This document shows positions 48,479 through 57,613 of a DNA stretch of 64,000 nucleotides, in pieces. Position 1 is the stretch's first letter. Every line of letters starts with the position of its first letter. A program made the translations under genes and the position numbers. Source of the DNA: Henriciella marina (GTDB taxonomy: Bacteria > Pseudomonadota > Alphaproteobacteria > Caulobacterales > Hyphomonadaceae). Location: contig NZ_JAPWGW010000001.1 of assembly GCF_027213945.1 (NCBI RefSeq), positions 558,001 through 622,000 on the forward strand, written 5' to 3'. The notes under the pieces are model-generated. The model did no database searches. It saw only the letters and a program-made list of their open reading frames with translations, and was not told the DNA's origin.

Positions 48479-49818
48479 ACCGTTTCTTCCTGGCCAAGGC
48501 CAACGAGGGCCTTCGCATAGGCTGAAGCGCTGAAGGGCTGCAGGTCTTCGGCCTTCTCGCCGACGCCAACAAAGTGGATCGGCAGGGCGTGGGCTTCGGC
48601 AACAGCAACGAGAACGCCGCCCTTCGCGGTGCCATCAAGCTTGGTCATCACGATACCTGATACACCTGCAGTATGCCGGAAGGCTTCGACCTGGCTCAAT
48701 GCATTTTGCCCTACCGTGGCATCGAGGACGAGGATCACATCATGCGGTGCATCCGGGTCAAGCTTGCGGGTGACACGAACGATCTTCGCGAGCTCTGACA
48801 TGAGCTCGGCCTTGTTCTGAAGACGGCCTGCCGTATCGACGAGAACAAGGTCGAGATCTTCGCGCTGCGCCTTTTCTATGGCCTCATAAACGAGACCAGC
48901 GGCATCAGCGCCCGTTGGCTTGGAAAGAACCGGAATACCGGCGCGCTCACCCCAGACGGTCAGTTGCTCAATGGCGGCAGCGCGGAAAGTGTCGCCGGCC
49001 ACGAGAAGCGCCTTGGCGCCTTGCTCTTTCAGCTTCGAGGCAATCTTGCCAATCGTCGTCGTCTTGCCAGACCCGTTTACGCCGACAAACAGGACGACAC
49101 GCGGGCGTGGCCCGTCGGCGAAATCGACGACCTGTTCGCGCGGCTTCATAATGGCTTCAATCTCCGAGGCCAGCGCAATGCGGATTTCGTCGTCGCTGAT
49201 ATCCTTGTCGAACCGGGTCTTTGCGAGGTTCGCTGTAATCTTCGACGATACCTTCGCGCCCATGTCGGACATGATCAGCAAGTCTTCGAGGTCTTCCAGC
49301 GCGTCGTCGTCCAGCCTGCGGCCGCCGAACATGCCTGTAAGCCCGGTGCCGAGCTTTGAAGATGACTTGGAGAGCCCGCCCGACAACTTGTCGAAAAAGC
49401 CCGGGTCGCGGACTTCGGCATAAGGGTCAGGTTCCCCGCGGGCGATGGCGGCCTGGCGCTCTTCTTCCTTGCGGCGCGCTTCCTCGCGCGCGGCTTCGGC
49501 ACGGCGACGCTCCTCAAGGATCTTGAGTTCGTTTTCGGCTTTCTGACGGGCCGCTTCGTCATCTGCTTCGGCTGCTTCGCGCTTCTGGCGCTCTTCCCAG
49601 GCCTTGTTGGCTTCGGCGATCGCGGCGTCGATCTTGGCCTGTTCAGCAGCTTTGCGTTCTGCCTCAGCGGCCTCTTCTGCCGCCTTGCGCTCAGCCTCTG
49701 CCTTCTCGGCAGCTTCCTTCGCGGCCAGCTCTTCGGCGGACAGCTCCGGCTCGCGCATCTGCGCGCCGGCGTCTTCCAGCTCGTCTTTTTTCTTTTTCTT
49801 TCCGAACCAGAGGATCAT
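48475..49818 (-). CDS. ftsY: FtsY, signal-recognition-particle receptor
   Basis: GTPase that docks SRP-ribosome complexes at the membrane. 447 residues: a Lys-rich start, a long charged Ala/Glu/Lys coiled region (about 15-120) typical of the A domain, then N and G domains with GVNGSGKTTTIGK (about 244), DTAGR and TKLDGTAKGG. Overlaps mtaB and fau by 4 bp each. Confidence 0.97.
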   Translation of the reverse strand: MILWFGKKKKKDELEDAGAQMREPELSAEELAAKEAAEKAEAERKAAEEAAEAERKAAEQAKIDAAIAEANKAWEERQKREAAEADDEAARQKAENELKILEERRRAEAAREEARRKEEERQAAIARGEPDPYAEVRDPGFFDKLSGGLSKSSSKLGTGLTGMFGGRRLDDDALEDLEDLLIMSDMGAKVSSKITANLAKTRFDKDISDDEIRIALASEIEAIMKPREQVVDFADGPRPRVVLFVGVNGSGKTTTIGKIASKLKEQGAKALLVAGDTFRAAAIEQLTVWGERAGIPVLSKPTGADAAGLVYEAIEKAQREDLDLVLVDTAGRLQNKAELMSELAKIVRVTRKLDPDAPHDVILVLDATVGQNALSQVEAFRHTAGVSGIVMTKLDGTAKGGVLVAVAEAHALPIHFVGVGEKAEDLQPFSASAYAKALVGLGQEETV

Positions 49819-51110
49819 GCAGGCTCCGCGATCAGTTTCTGTCCATCCTGAGCGACTATCCGCGCGGGAACGGGGCGTCCAGCCTCAAGCGTGGCAAACC
49901 CCGTCAACGCAACCCGCGAGAAATCGGAAAGTCGCCCGTCATTCTCCTGCTCGACCAGAACATCCCGCACCGCGCCGACATGCGTGTCGAGGTGGCGGGC
50001 GAGGGCGCGCTCACCCACTTCGCGCAGGCGCGCGGCGCGCTCCTTGATGAGGGCCTTCTCCAGCTGCGGCATGCGCGCGGCAGGCGTGCCGGGCCGCGGG
50101 CTGTAGGGAAAGACGTGCAGGAAGGCGAGGGTGCAGTCCTCAACGAGGCGCATCGAATTTTCGAAGGCGCTCTCGGTCTCTGTCGGAAACCCAGCAATGA
50201 TATCGGCGCCAAGCGCGATGTCAGGGCGGATGGCGCGTAGTTTATCGGCAAGCTCAATCGCATCCTCGCGCGAATGACGCCGCTTCATCCGCTTCAGCAT
50301 GAGATTGTCACCATGCTGCAGCGAGAGATGCATGAAGGGCGCAAGACGCGGGTCGCCAATCGCCTCAAACAGCGCGTCATCCATCTCGATCGCGTCGATG
50401 GACGAGATGCGTAGCTGTTCCAACTCCGGCACCAGTTTCAGGATACGCTGGACCAGATTGCCAAGCTGCGGCTGGCCGGGGAGGTCTGCGCCCCAGCTCG
50501 TGAGGTCGACACCGGTCAGCACGACTTCATAATGGCCCGTCTCAACCAGGCGGCGGAGCATCTGGACCACCTCGCCTGCGGGCACCGAGCGCGAGTTGCC
50601 GCGGCCGTAAGGGATAATGCAGAAGGTGCAGCGATGGTCACAGCCATTCTGGACCTGAACATAGGCGCGCGCCCGGCCCTCCATCCCATCGATGAGGTGG
50701 CCGGCGGTTTCCTTCACCGACATGATGTCGTTGACGAGGATCTTCTCGTGGCCCTCATGCAGTGCTGGCGAGGCCCACGTCCCGGCCTGCATCTTCTCAT
50801 GATTGCCAATCACTCGGTCAACTTCCGGCATGGCCGCAAATTCATCCGGATTGATCTGTGCCGCGCAGCCCGTCACCAGGATGCGGGCACCCGGATTGTC
50901 TTTCCTGGCGCGGCGGATGGTCTGGCGCGCGCTTCGCACGGCCTCGGACGTCACCGCGCAGGTATTGACGATAATGGCATCTTCCAGACCTGCAGCGTCG
51001 GCATGCCCGCGCATCACCTCACTCTCATAAGAGTTGAGGCGGCAGCCGAGCGTAATCACGCGGGCGCGCGAGGCCGAAGCCGTCGGTTTGGGATCTTTCG
51101 TTGCCGTCAT
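49815..51110 (-). CDS. mtaB: MtaB, tRNA t6A37 methylthiotransferase
   Basis: Radical-SAM enzyme that converts t6A37 to ms2t6A37 in tRNA. 431 residues with the three methylthiotransferase cysteines (TLGCRLNSYESE, VNTCAVT, VTGCAAQ) and the SAM cluster motif CDHRCTFC (about 155-162). C-terminal TRAM-like part. MtaB is favoured over MiaB/RimO by the GCRLN form of the first motif. Confidence 0.93.
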   Translation of the reverse strand: MTATKDPKPTASASRARVITLGCRLNSYESEVMRGHADAAGLEDAIIVNTCAVTSEAVRSARQTIRRARKDNPGARILVTGCAAQINPDEFAAMPEVDRVIGNHEKMQAGTWASPALHEGHEKILVNDIMSVKETAGHLIDGMEGRARAYVQVQNGCDHRCTFCIIPYGRGNSRSVPAGEVVQMLRRLVETGHYEVVLTGVDLTSWGADLPGQPQLGNLVQRILKLVPELEQLRISSIDAIEMDDALFEAIGDPRLAPFMHLSLQHGDNLMLKRMKRRHSREDAIELADKLRAIRPDIALGADIIAGFPTETESAFENSMRLVEDCTLAFLHVFPYSPRPGTPAARMPQLEKALIKERAARLREVGERALARHLDTHVGAVRDVLVEQENDGRLSDFSRVALTGFATLEAGRPVPARIVAQDGQKLIAEPA

Positions 51111-51200
51111 TGCCAGAATGCCTGTCCAGACCCCGCCACATCGCGCCGAATGCCCGGTAAATCAAGGTTTCGCGGGCAGGCACGGGCCTTTGGCGGCGGC

Positions 51201-52010
51201 CTAAAGGTCGAAACTCATCTCGACTTCCACGGGCCCCGTCATCATGACGCGGTTGTCGCTTTCCCGCCATTCTATGATGAGGTCGCCGCCATCAAGGATC
51301 ATGCGCGCCTTGCGTTCGGTCTTCCCGCCCCGCGCGGCGCACACCAGCGCGGCGCACGCACCAGTGCCGCACGCCTTGGTAAGGCCGGCGCCTCGCTCCC
51401 AGACCCGGAGCCGGATCGTCTCGCGATCAATGATCTGTGCAAAGCCGACATTGGTGCCCTCAGGGAATAGCGGATGCCATTCAACCAGCGGGCCGATCTG
51501 GGGGATATTGTAGACGTCCACATCCTCGACGAAGAAGACCGCATGCGGATTGCCCATCGACACAACGGCGGGCTTTGAGAGGTATGGATTGTCCATCGGC
51601 CCGATACGCACGTCGACGCCGCGCACATCCATTTTTTCCGAGAGCGGGATGTCTTCCCAGTCCATGCGCGGCTTGCCCATATCGACCGTGACGAGGCCGT
51701 TCCCGGCGCGCATACCCTTAAGCAGGTCGGCAGACGTGCGAATCGAGACGCTGTCTGACCCGGCTTCCTCCAGCAGAAGGTGCGCGACAGCGCGCGTCCC
51801 GTTCCCGCAGGCGCCGACTTCTTCGCCAGACGAATTCCAGATGCGCAGGAAAGCGTCGGATGAGGCATCCTTCTCGATCGCCATGACCTGATCGGCCTTC
51901 ATTTCGGCTGCGATGCTGCGGATCTTGTCTGTATCGGGCGCAAAAGCCTGCTGGCGCGCGTCAAAGACCGCGAACGCATTGCCTGCCCCATTCATCTTCC
52001 AGACTTTCAT
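51201..52010 (-). CDS. dapF: Diaminopimelate epimerase
   Basis: Epimerises LL- to meso-diaminopimelate for lysine and peptidoglycan. 269 residues with two catalytic cysteines: Cys68 in GACGNGTRA and the second in KACGTGACA (about 215). MNGAGNAF at the start is typical. Upstream of mtaB on the same strand, 90 bp apart. Confidence 0.96.
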   Translation of the reverse strand: MKVWKMNGAGNAFAVFDARQQAFAPDTDKIRSIAAEMKADQVMAIEKDASSDAFLRIWNSSGEEVGACGNGTRAVAHLLLEEAGSDSVSIRTSADLLKGMRAGNGLVTVDMGKPRMDWEDIPLSEKMDVRGVDVRIGPMDNPYLSKPAVVSMGNPHAVFFVEDVDVYNIPQIGPLVEWHPLFPEGTNVGFAQIIDRETIRLRVWERGAGLTKACGTGACAALVCAARGGKTERKARMILDGGDLIIEWRESDNRVMMTGPVEVEMSFDL

Positions 52011-52061
52011 GGTCCGCTATGTAGGCGCGAAAGGCGCGAAGCGAAAGCGCCTGATTCTCGC

Positions 52062-52484
52062 CTAGACCTGCCTTGGCAGCTGATAGGCGAGGACCCATCC
52101 TGAAATCTGGACCAGTGCGGCCGTGATCACGAGGCCATCCATGAGCGCGTGCTGCCAGAAGAAGGACAGGACGACGACGCCTATACAGGTCCAGTCGACC
52201 CGGTCGTCACTAATGAGATAGCCGGGAAAGCGGCGCTCTCGGGCGATCTGTTTCAGGGTTATCCCCTGCCACATGCGGTTCATGGTGGGCGGGCCGAACA
52301 CATCCTGAAGGACGCGCGGGTCCTGAATCCCGGTCAGCTCACAAAGGATGGCCGCATCCACGACGCCGCCCTCGACCTGCTGCTTGCGGGTCATCGTGCT
52401 CAGCAGGCTTGCGAGCGCAGACAGCAGGATCGCAATGGCGGTCGCAACATAAGCGACGCCATCAAAGCCGGGAACGCCGCCCAT
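52062..52484 (-). CDS. Hypothetical membrane protein
   Basis: 140 residues, not recognised. Hydrophobic segments at about 9-30 and 99-135 (probably two helices in the second) flank a soluble stretch of about 65 residues. The gene-like codon pattern, lack of a better frame and same-strand neighbours support a real gene. The start (MGGVPG) is not backed by a strong ribosome binding site. Confidence 0.55.
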   Translation of the reverse strand: MGGVPGFDGVAYVATAIAILLSALASLLSTMTRKQQVEGGVVDAAILCELTGIQDPRVLQDVFGPPTMNRMWQGITLKQIARERRFPGYLISDDRVDWTCIGVVVLSFFWQHALMDGLVITAALVQISGWVLAYQLPRQV

Positions 52485-52542
52485 ATCAGGCCCCTCGCTC
52501 AGTGTTTTGTGGAGTGCGGAGGGGTGATCCGGTCATGGCTGC

Positions 52543-53577
52543 CTATCTGGGGATCGCGGCCCAGTAATCAAAGTCCAGAAGGACATCGGCGTGATACTTG
52601 CCGTCCTCGCCCTTGAGCGGGAAGTCACTGCACGGGTGGTTCTTGGTCGCGAGGAGGCGCAGGCGTAGCGCGCCGGTGCCGTCAGAGAGCTCAGCCTTGT
52701 CGAGGACTTCCGACCAGCCATAAACCGTGTCGCCCGCAAAGAGTGGGCCTGCATGCGTACCGGCATTGATGGCCAGCATCTGGGCGGCGCTTTCCAGGCC
52801 ATTGAAGGACAGGGCGCGCGCAATCGAGATCACGACACCGCCATAAATGAGGCGCTTGCCGAAGCGGCTGCCCACCTGTGCATGCGCGTCGAAATGAACT
52901 TTGGCGGTATTCTGGTAGAGGCGCGTGGCGGTCTGGTGCTCAGCTTCTTCGACCGTCATGCCGTCGACATGGTCAATCTTCTCACCGACCTGGTAGTCGT
53001 CATAGCGCCAGCTGGATCCGGCCAGCGCACTGTTCCAGTCAGTGTAGTTCGGTGCGACAAGGTCAGACGCAGCGACCGCTTCGGGAAGGTCCGGTGCTGT
53101 AACATCTGGTGCAGGACTGGATGGGTCCTTCTTGTGGACCATGACCCAGCGCACATAGGAGAGAACTGTTTCGCCGCGCTGGTTTTCACCGCGCGTGCGC
53201 ACCCACACCACACCCGTCTTGCCGTTGGAGTTTTCCTTGACGCCGATGACTTCGGAAATCGCCGTCAGCGTATCGCCCGGATACACCGTCTTCAGGAATT
53301 TGCCGTCGGCATAGCCAAGATTGGCGACCGCGTTGAGAGAAATGTCCGGCACTGTCTTGCCGAAAACGACATGAAAGGCGAGCAGCGGATCAATCGGCAG
53401 GGCGTCAAAGCCATTGGCTGTCGCAAAGGTCTCAGCCGAATAGAGCGCGTGGCGGCTGCCGGTGAGGGCGCGATAGAGCGAGATGTCGCCGGTAGAGACG
53501 GTCAGCGGAGTCGCATGGACAAGCTCCATGCCCGGCTTGAAATCTTCGAAATAATGGCCCGGATTCGATTTGGTCAT
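52543..53577 (-). CDS. mch: Mesaconyl-CoA hydratase-like MaoC dehydratase
   Basis: 344 residues from the ATG at 53577 (GAGGG upstream), which matches the usual length of mesaconyl-CoA hydratase. Two MaoC hot-dog domains. Strong family-like stretches are AFHVVFGKTVPDISLNAVAN, GVVWVRTRG, VLSYVRWVM and KIDHVDGMTVEEAEH. The enzyme hydrates mesaconyl-CoA to beta-methylmalyl-CoA in the ethylmalonyl-CoA pathway of acetate assimilation. A CitE-like lyase three genes upstream fits the next step. The other pathway genes are not in the window. Confidence 0.82.
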   Translation of the reverse strand: MTKSNPGHYFEDFKPGMELVHATPLTVSTGDISLYRALTGSRHALYSAETFATANGFDALPIDPLLAFHVVFGKTVPDISLNAVANLGYADGKFLKTVYPGDTLTAISEVIGVKENSNGKTGVVWVRTRGENQRGETVLSYVRWVMVHKKDPSSPAPDVTAPDLPEAVAASDLVAPNYTDWNSALAGSSWRYDDYQVGEKIDHVDGMTVEEAEHQTATRLYQNTAKVHFDAHAQVGSRFGKRLIYGGVVISIARALSFNGLESAAQMLAINAGTHAGPLFAGDTVYGWSEVLDKAELSDGTGALRLRLLATKNHPCSDFPLKGEDGKYHADVLLDFDYWAAIPR

Positions 53578-53667
53578 GTCGCCCTCTAAGCTTTGCTGAG
53601 GGCGCAGCGGCGCGCAGTGCACGCCTGTCTTGGCCCCGTCAATTCATACGGGGACCAGTTGCACCGG

Positions 53668-53886
53668 CTAGACCCTTGAGATCAAGGCCGGATCTTGTCC
53701 CGGAAGAAGGATGGCGAGAATAATTGCGCCGACCAGGAACAGGCTGATCATCCGGGCATCGCCGCGGCGGATCAGATCGCGAAAGCCATCAGGGCCATAA
53801 GCGATAAAGTGCGGCCCAAAGAAAAGGGCGGCAGCGAGGGCGAGAAACGCGAAAGCGATTAGAACGAAGAAGCTCATAGCCGCCAT
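53668..53886 (-). CDS. Small two-helix membrane protein
   Basis: 72 residues, not recognised. Two hydrophobic helices (about 5-30 and 46-62) with a short soluble loop carrying RDLIRRGDAR. An internal ATG at 53877 (MSFFVL) is an alternative start. Same strand as its neighbours; weak ribosome binding site. Confidence 0.5.
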   Translation of the reverse strand: MAAMSFFVLIAFAFLALAAALFFGPHFIAYGPDGFRDLIRRGDARMISLFLVGAIILAILLPGQDPALISRV

Positions 53887-53941
53887 TGATAACGCGGCTG
53901 GTTGAACATCCCGCTCCCGATTTCGATCAAATTTGATCTAT

Positions 53942-54289
53942 TCAGGTAATCTCGAGCAGTTTTTCGATTGGCCGGCCAAGTACGGCTTTGTCGCCCTTGA
54001 TGCCGATAGGGCGCTGGATAAGCTTTGGGTTTTCGACCATCGCCTTGAACAGGTCCTCGTCGCTCATCGACGTTGGAATGTCGAATTTCTGGGCGTCCTT
54101 GTCGCGCAGGAATTCACGGGGGGAGACACCGCCCATCTTCTGCGCGATCTCTTTCAGATCCGCGACACTCAGCGCTTCGCCTGCATTCATGTATTTGCGA
54201 ATTTCTGGCTGAATCCCGTTTTCCTGCAGCAGGGCGAGGCCTTTGCGGGAGGTGGAGCAGCCGGTGTGGTGGAGAAGTGTGTAGGTCAT
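53942..54289 (-). CDS. ArsC/YfgD-type arsenate reductase-like protein
   Basis: 115 residues with a thioredoxin-like ArsC/Spx fold. The catalytic Cys11 lies in HTGCSTSRKGL and the family's RPIGIKGDKAVLGRP is complete. Glutaredoxin-dependent arsenate reduction is possible, but no ars transporter or regulator is nearby, so another thiol role is equally likely. Starts 4 bp after the upstream lyase gene. Confidence 0.82.
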   Translation of the reverse strand: MTYTLLHHTGCSTSRKGLALLQENGIQPEIRKYMNAGEALSVADLKEIAQKMGGVSPREFLRDKDAQKFDIPTSMSDEDLFKAMVENPKLIQRPIGIKGDKAVLGRPIEKLLEIT

Positions 54290-54292
54290 TGC

Positions 54293-55177
54293 TCAGTTCG
54301 CCTCCATCGCCTTGATCGCCTCGTTAACTGCGACGATACGCTTGGCTTCTTCAAGATGCAGAAGCTCCGTCATCTTGCCATTAACCTTGAGCACGCCCTT
54401 GCCTTTGTTGGCCGGGTCGGCAAAGGCGTCGATCACGTCCTTTGCCTGCGCCACATCGGCTTCGGCGGGCGCGAAGATCTCGTTCGTGACCTCGATCTGA
54501 CTTGGGTGGATCAGCGTCTTGCCATCAAAACCCAGAAGTCGGCCCTGACGCACTTCGGCTTCGAGGCCTTCGGCGTTCGAAATGTCATTGTACACGCCAT
54601 CGATTGCGATGATGTCATAGGCGCGCGCCGCGGCGAGCGTCAGGCCAAAGAATGTCTGGAATGCTGTGCGTGCGGGATCGTTCACGGCGCGCAGCTCCTT
54701 GGCGATGTCATTGGTGCCCATCACGAAGGCGGCCAGGCGTGTGCGGCCAGCCGCCTCTGCGATATCCTTAATATTTAGGATGGCCTTCGGCATCTCGATC
54801 ATGACCCAGAGGCCAAGCTCCTTGGGGGCGCCCGCACGTGACAGCGCATTGTCCAGCCGGTCGATATCGCCGCCATCAATGACTTTTGGTGCCAGAATGG
54901 CATCAGGGCCAGCCTCGACAGCCGCGCTCAGATCATCGAGGCCCCATTCGGTATCAAGTCCATTGATCCGGATCACGACCTCGCGCTGACCATACCCACC
55001 AGCATTCACTGCGTCACAGACAGTCTTGCGGGCTTCAAGCTTTGCGTCCGGCGCGACGGCGTCCTCAAGGTCGAGGATGACCGCATCTGCAGCGAGCGAC
55101 TTTGCCTTTTCGAGCGCGCGGGCATTGGCGCCCGGCATATAGAGACAGGAGCGGCGGGGACGATTGGCGCTGGACAT
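54293..55177 (-). CDS. CitE-like CoA ester lyase (malyl-CoA lyase/thioesterase type)
   Basis: 294 residues from the ATG at 55177, preceded by CGGAG. HpcH/HpaI aldolase-superfamily features: LYMPGANARALEKA, VILDLEDAVAPDAK (metal site), VIRINGLDTEWG, VMIEMPKAI and GFDGKTLIHPSQI. These resemble (3S)-malyl-CoA thioesterase or beta-methylmalyl-CoA lyase. Proximity to the mesaconyl-CoA hydratase-like gene supports a part in the ethylmalonyl-CoA pathway; exact reaction not resolved. Confidence 0.8.
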   Translation of the reverse strand: MSSANRPRRSCLYMPGANARALEKAKSLAADAVILDLEDAVAPDAKLEARKTVCDAVNAGGYGQREVVIRINGLDTEWGLDDLSAAVEAGPDAILAPKVIDGGDIDRLDNALSRAGAPKELGLWVMIEMPKAILNIKDIAEAAGRTRLAAFVMGTNDIAKELRAVNDPARTAFQTFFGLTLAAARAYDIIAIDGVYNDISNAEGLEAEVRQGRLLGFDGKTLIHPSQIEVTNEIFAPAEADVAQAKDVIDAFADPANKGKGVLKVNGKMTELLHLEEAKRIVAVNEAIKAMEAN

Positions 55178-55296
55178 GGGATGGCTCCGAATTGGTTTCA
55201 GTCGACGCCGCTTGTACAGGCTGCAACATCGACATGACAACCAGTTGCGGGCCTGCCACGTAGAAGCAGGACAACAGGCTTTTTCAAAGGTGTCTC

Positions 55297-55806
55297 ATGA
55301 GAACGATTGCTGCCCTCATCATTGCAGCTTCGGCGGCGATGACCGCAATGGCCGAACCCATCACGTTGCGCGAGGCGATGCAGGAGTTTCGCAATCGGGG
55401 CGCCGCGCAGGTCGAAGGCGTGCTGTTGCACGGCGTGCCGGTCATAAAGGGCACCATTGAGGAGCAGGCCTTCACCGCCTCCATGTTTCAGTGCGATGTG
55501 CCTGACTATGCCTGCCGCGTGGTGATCGCGCGCAGCTGTGTCGACATGATGTCGACCGGCGCTGGCGAGGCGCTGGAGCTGGCCAACACCTATAATCTGC
55601 AGCGTGAGCCGCGTGGATATGCGCTGGTCAGTCGGGCCTCAAACGGCAGTGCCTCGCTCTGCGTTCAGTCGCGCTATGACCTTGGCGGTGAGAATGTCTT
55701 CAATATGAGCGAGACATTCGAGTGGCGCGAAACCGTGGCCGAGTTCTCTGAATTCCTCGAGAAGGCCCGCCGTTCTGCGGTCGCGCGCAACCTGCTTGCC
55801 AACTAG
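55297..55806 (+). CDS. Secreted YbjN-like protein
   Basis: 169 residues with a signal peptide ending TAMA. The soluble part contains two conserved-looking cysteines around FQCDVPDYACRVVI and a region ANTYNLQREPRGYALV that resembles YbjN-type folds. Role unknown. Its TAG is interlocked with the DUF302 stop (CTAG). Confidence 0.6.
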   Translation: MRTIAALIIAASAAMTAMAEPITLREAMQEFRNRGAAQVEGVLLHGVPVIKGTIEEQAFTASMFQCDVPDYACRVVIARSCVDMMSTGAGEALELANTYNLQREPRGYALVSRASNGSASLCVQSRYDLGGENVFNMSETFEWRETVAEFSEFLEKARRSAVARNLLAN

Positions 55807-56306
55807 CCTATCGCTTCGGCGACTATGCCGGACAGCGTGTCTTCGATCTTGCCCGCGTTCACGCTGTCGGGGGCCACGCCGTATTGATTGAGGAGCGCAC
55901 CGATGTCCTGACGCAGGACCTGCACGCCGCTACTCGTTTCGATGACGAGGATCTTCATCGGAAGCTCCATTCCGAGCGCCGGGTTGGCCTGCATCAGCGG
56001 CGTTCCAGCTTTCGGATTGCCGAAGATGAAAAGCGTCGACGGTGCAAGCTCCAGCCCCGAATCCGCCGCGCCTTTCGAATGCTCGACCATGGCGAAGATG
56101 GTCAGCGGGCGTTTCTCGAGGGCGGCACGAAGCTTAGAAACCGTTGCGGCGAAATCGTTTGCGCTGTCTTCGGCGATGAGGGCCTGGGCAGCGGGTTGAT
56201 CGGCAAGCTCAGGAGAGATCACCGGCTGGTTCTGCGTTATGCCGGTCTGGCAGGCGCTGAGTGAGACAGCTGCGATTGCGGCGGCAGCGAGAAGTGCTTG
56301 TTTCAT
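55803..56306 (-). CDS. DUF302 lipoprotein
   Basis: 167 residues from the ATG at 56306. Signal with lipobox LSAC (Cys18), then a DUF302 domain (STLFIFGNPKAGTPLM, ALGMELPMKILV). The domain is structurally known but has no assigned activity. Divergent from the EstB-like gene; a longer frame to 56369 has no support. Confidence 0.82.
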   Translation of the reverse strand: MKQALLAAAAIAAVSLSACQTGITQNQPVISPELADQPAAQALIAEDSANDFAATVSKLRAALEKRPLTIFAMVEHSKGAADSGLELAPSTLFIFGNPKAGTPLMQANPALGMELPMKILVIETSSGVQVLRQDIGALLNQYGVAPDSVNAGKIEDTLSGIVAEAIG

Positions 56307-56389
56307 CTGGGGTCCCTGTTTTCCATCTTGAACCTTCGCAACGCGCGGCGGAGTGCTTACGTTCAGCACTAAGCAAAGAGGAGCAGGCG

Positions 56390-57508
56390 ATGAGCGACAT
56401 CCGGGGCCACGTGGCGAGCGGTTTTGAGCCTGTCCGAGACGTTTTCGCCGAAACTTTCGAGGCCGGTGAGGAGCTTGGCGCGGGCTTCAGCGCCATTCTG
56501 GACGGTGAGGTCGTTGTCGACATTCAGGGTGGGAAAACCTCTCGCGCCGGCGACAGGGACTGGGACGAGACGACCATTGTGCCTGTTTATTCAACGACAA
56601 AGGGCGTTTCTGCGCTCGTGATCGCTTCCATTATCGGCGATCTGAATGACGGCTACGAGACCCCTGTTGCAGAGGTCTGGCCCGAGTTTGCAGCCGCCGG
56701 GAAAGGCGATGTCACGATCGGGCAGTTGCTCTCGCATCAGGCCGGTCTGGTTGGATTTGCGGAGCCGATTGACCCCGATCTCTGGCTCGACCCGGATGGG
56801 CTGGCCGCCGCCCTGGCAGAGCTCGAACCGCTTTGGGAACCGGGGACGGCGCATGGCTATCACCCGTCTACGTGGGGGTATCTGGCGGGAGAAATCGTCA
56901 AACGGATCACCGGGCGTACGCTCGGTACCATATTGAGAGAGGATTTCTGCGCGCCTGCCGGGGTTGATTTCCAGATCGGCCTGCCGCCGGAAGACGATGA
57001 CCGGGTCGCCGAGCTCCAGCGGCCGCGTGAGATGCCAAAACTGGGCGAAATCAATGCATTCAGGAAGGTCGCCTTCCTCACCAAATGGTCATCGCCTAGC
57101 CGCACGGGCAGTGAGTGGCGCCGCATGGAGCAGCCAGCCGCCAATGGGCATGGCACCGCCAAGGCGGTCGCGCAGCTCTATGGGATCTATGCGAATGGCG
57201 GCAAGCATGGCGACAAGCAACTGATTCCAGAAGACTCTTTCCGGGAGCTGACACGCCGCCGGGTGATCGGCGATGACTTGGTGCTTCCCTTCGTGACGGA
57301 GTTCGCAGCCGGAGTGATGCGCAATAATTTGGGCATCTATGGACCGAACCCTGAAACGCTAGCGCATTCTGGCTGGGGTGGGTCGCTCGCGCTTGGAGAT
57401 CCGGACCGCCACCTGTCGGCGGCCTATGTCATGAACAAACAGTCGAGCCATCTGCAGGGCGATCCGCGCGCGCGGCGCCTGGTGGATGCACTGTATGGCT
57501 GCCTGTAG
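56390..57508 (+). CDS. Serine hydrolase of the beta-lactamase/EstB family
   Basis: 372 residues, no signal peptide. The class-C-like nucleophile motif is STTK (68-71) and the Tyr motif is GYHPSTWGY (about 157). GAGGAG precedes the ATG. Such cytoplasmic proteins are usually esterases rather than beta-lactamases. The substrate is unknown. Confidence 0.88.
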   Translation: MSDIRGHVASGFEPVRDVFAETFEAGEELGAGFSAILDGEVVVDIQGGKTSRAGDRDWDETTIVPVYSTTKGVSALVIASIIGDLNDGYETPVAEVWPEFAAAGKGDVTIGQLLSHQAGLVGFAEPIDPDLWLDPDGLAAALAELEPLWEPGTAHGYHPSTWGYLAGEIVKRITGRTLGTILREDFCAPAGVDFQIGLPPEDDDRVAELQRPREMPKLGEINAFRKVAFLTKWSSPSRTGSEWRRMEQPAANGHGTAKAVAQLYGIYANGGKHGDKQLIPEDSFRELTRRRVIGDDLVLPFVTEFAAGVMRNNLGIYGPNPETLAHSGWGGSLALGDPDRHLSAAYVMNKQSSHLQGDPRARRLVDALYGCL

Positions 57509-57613
57509 GAAACTTCCGGGGTTTCCCTTATGAATCTCGGTGCACTGATGGTGCATGGGCGGTGTTTTTCGTGGTGTTTTTGAGAACGCTGCGAAAATAG
57601 CCGGGGACAAGAC

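Noticed and set aside
50532-51470. 312-codon plus-strand frame across mtaB and dapF
   Set aside because: Crosses the gap between two well-supported reverse genes and has no family features.
57508-57526. GGAAAC/GTTTCC inverted repeat after the EstB-like gene
   Set aside because: Only 6 bp of stem and no T-tract; too weak to list as a terminator.
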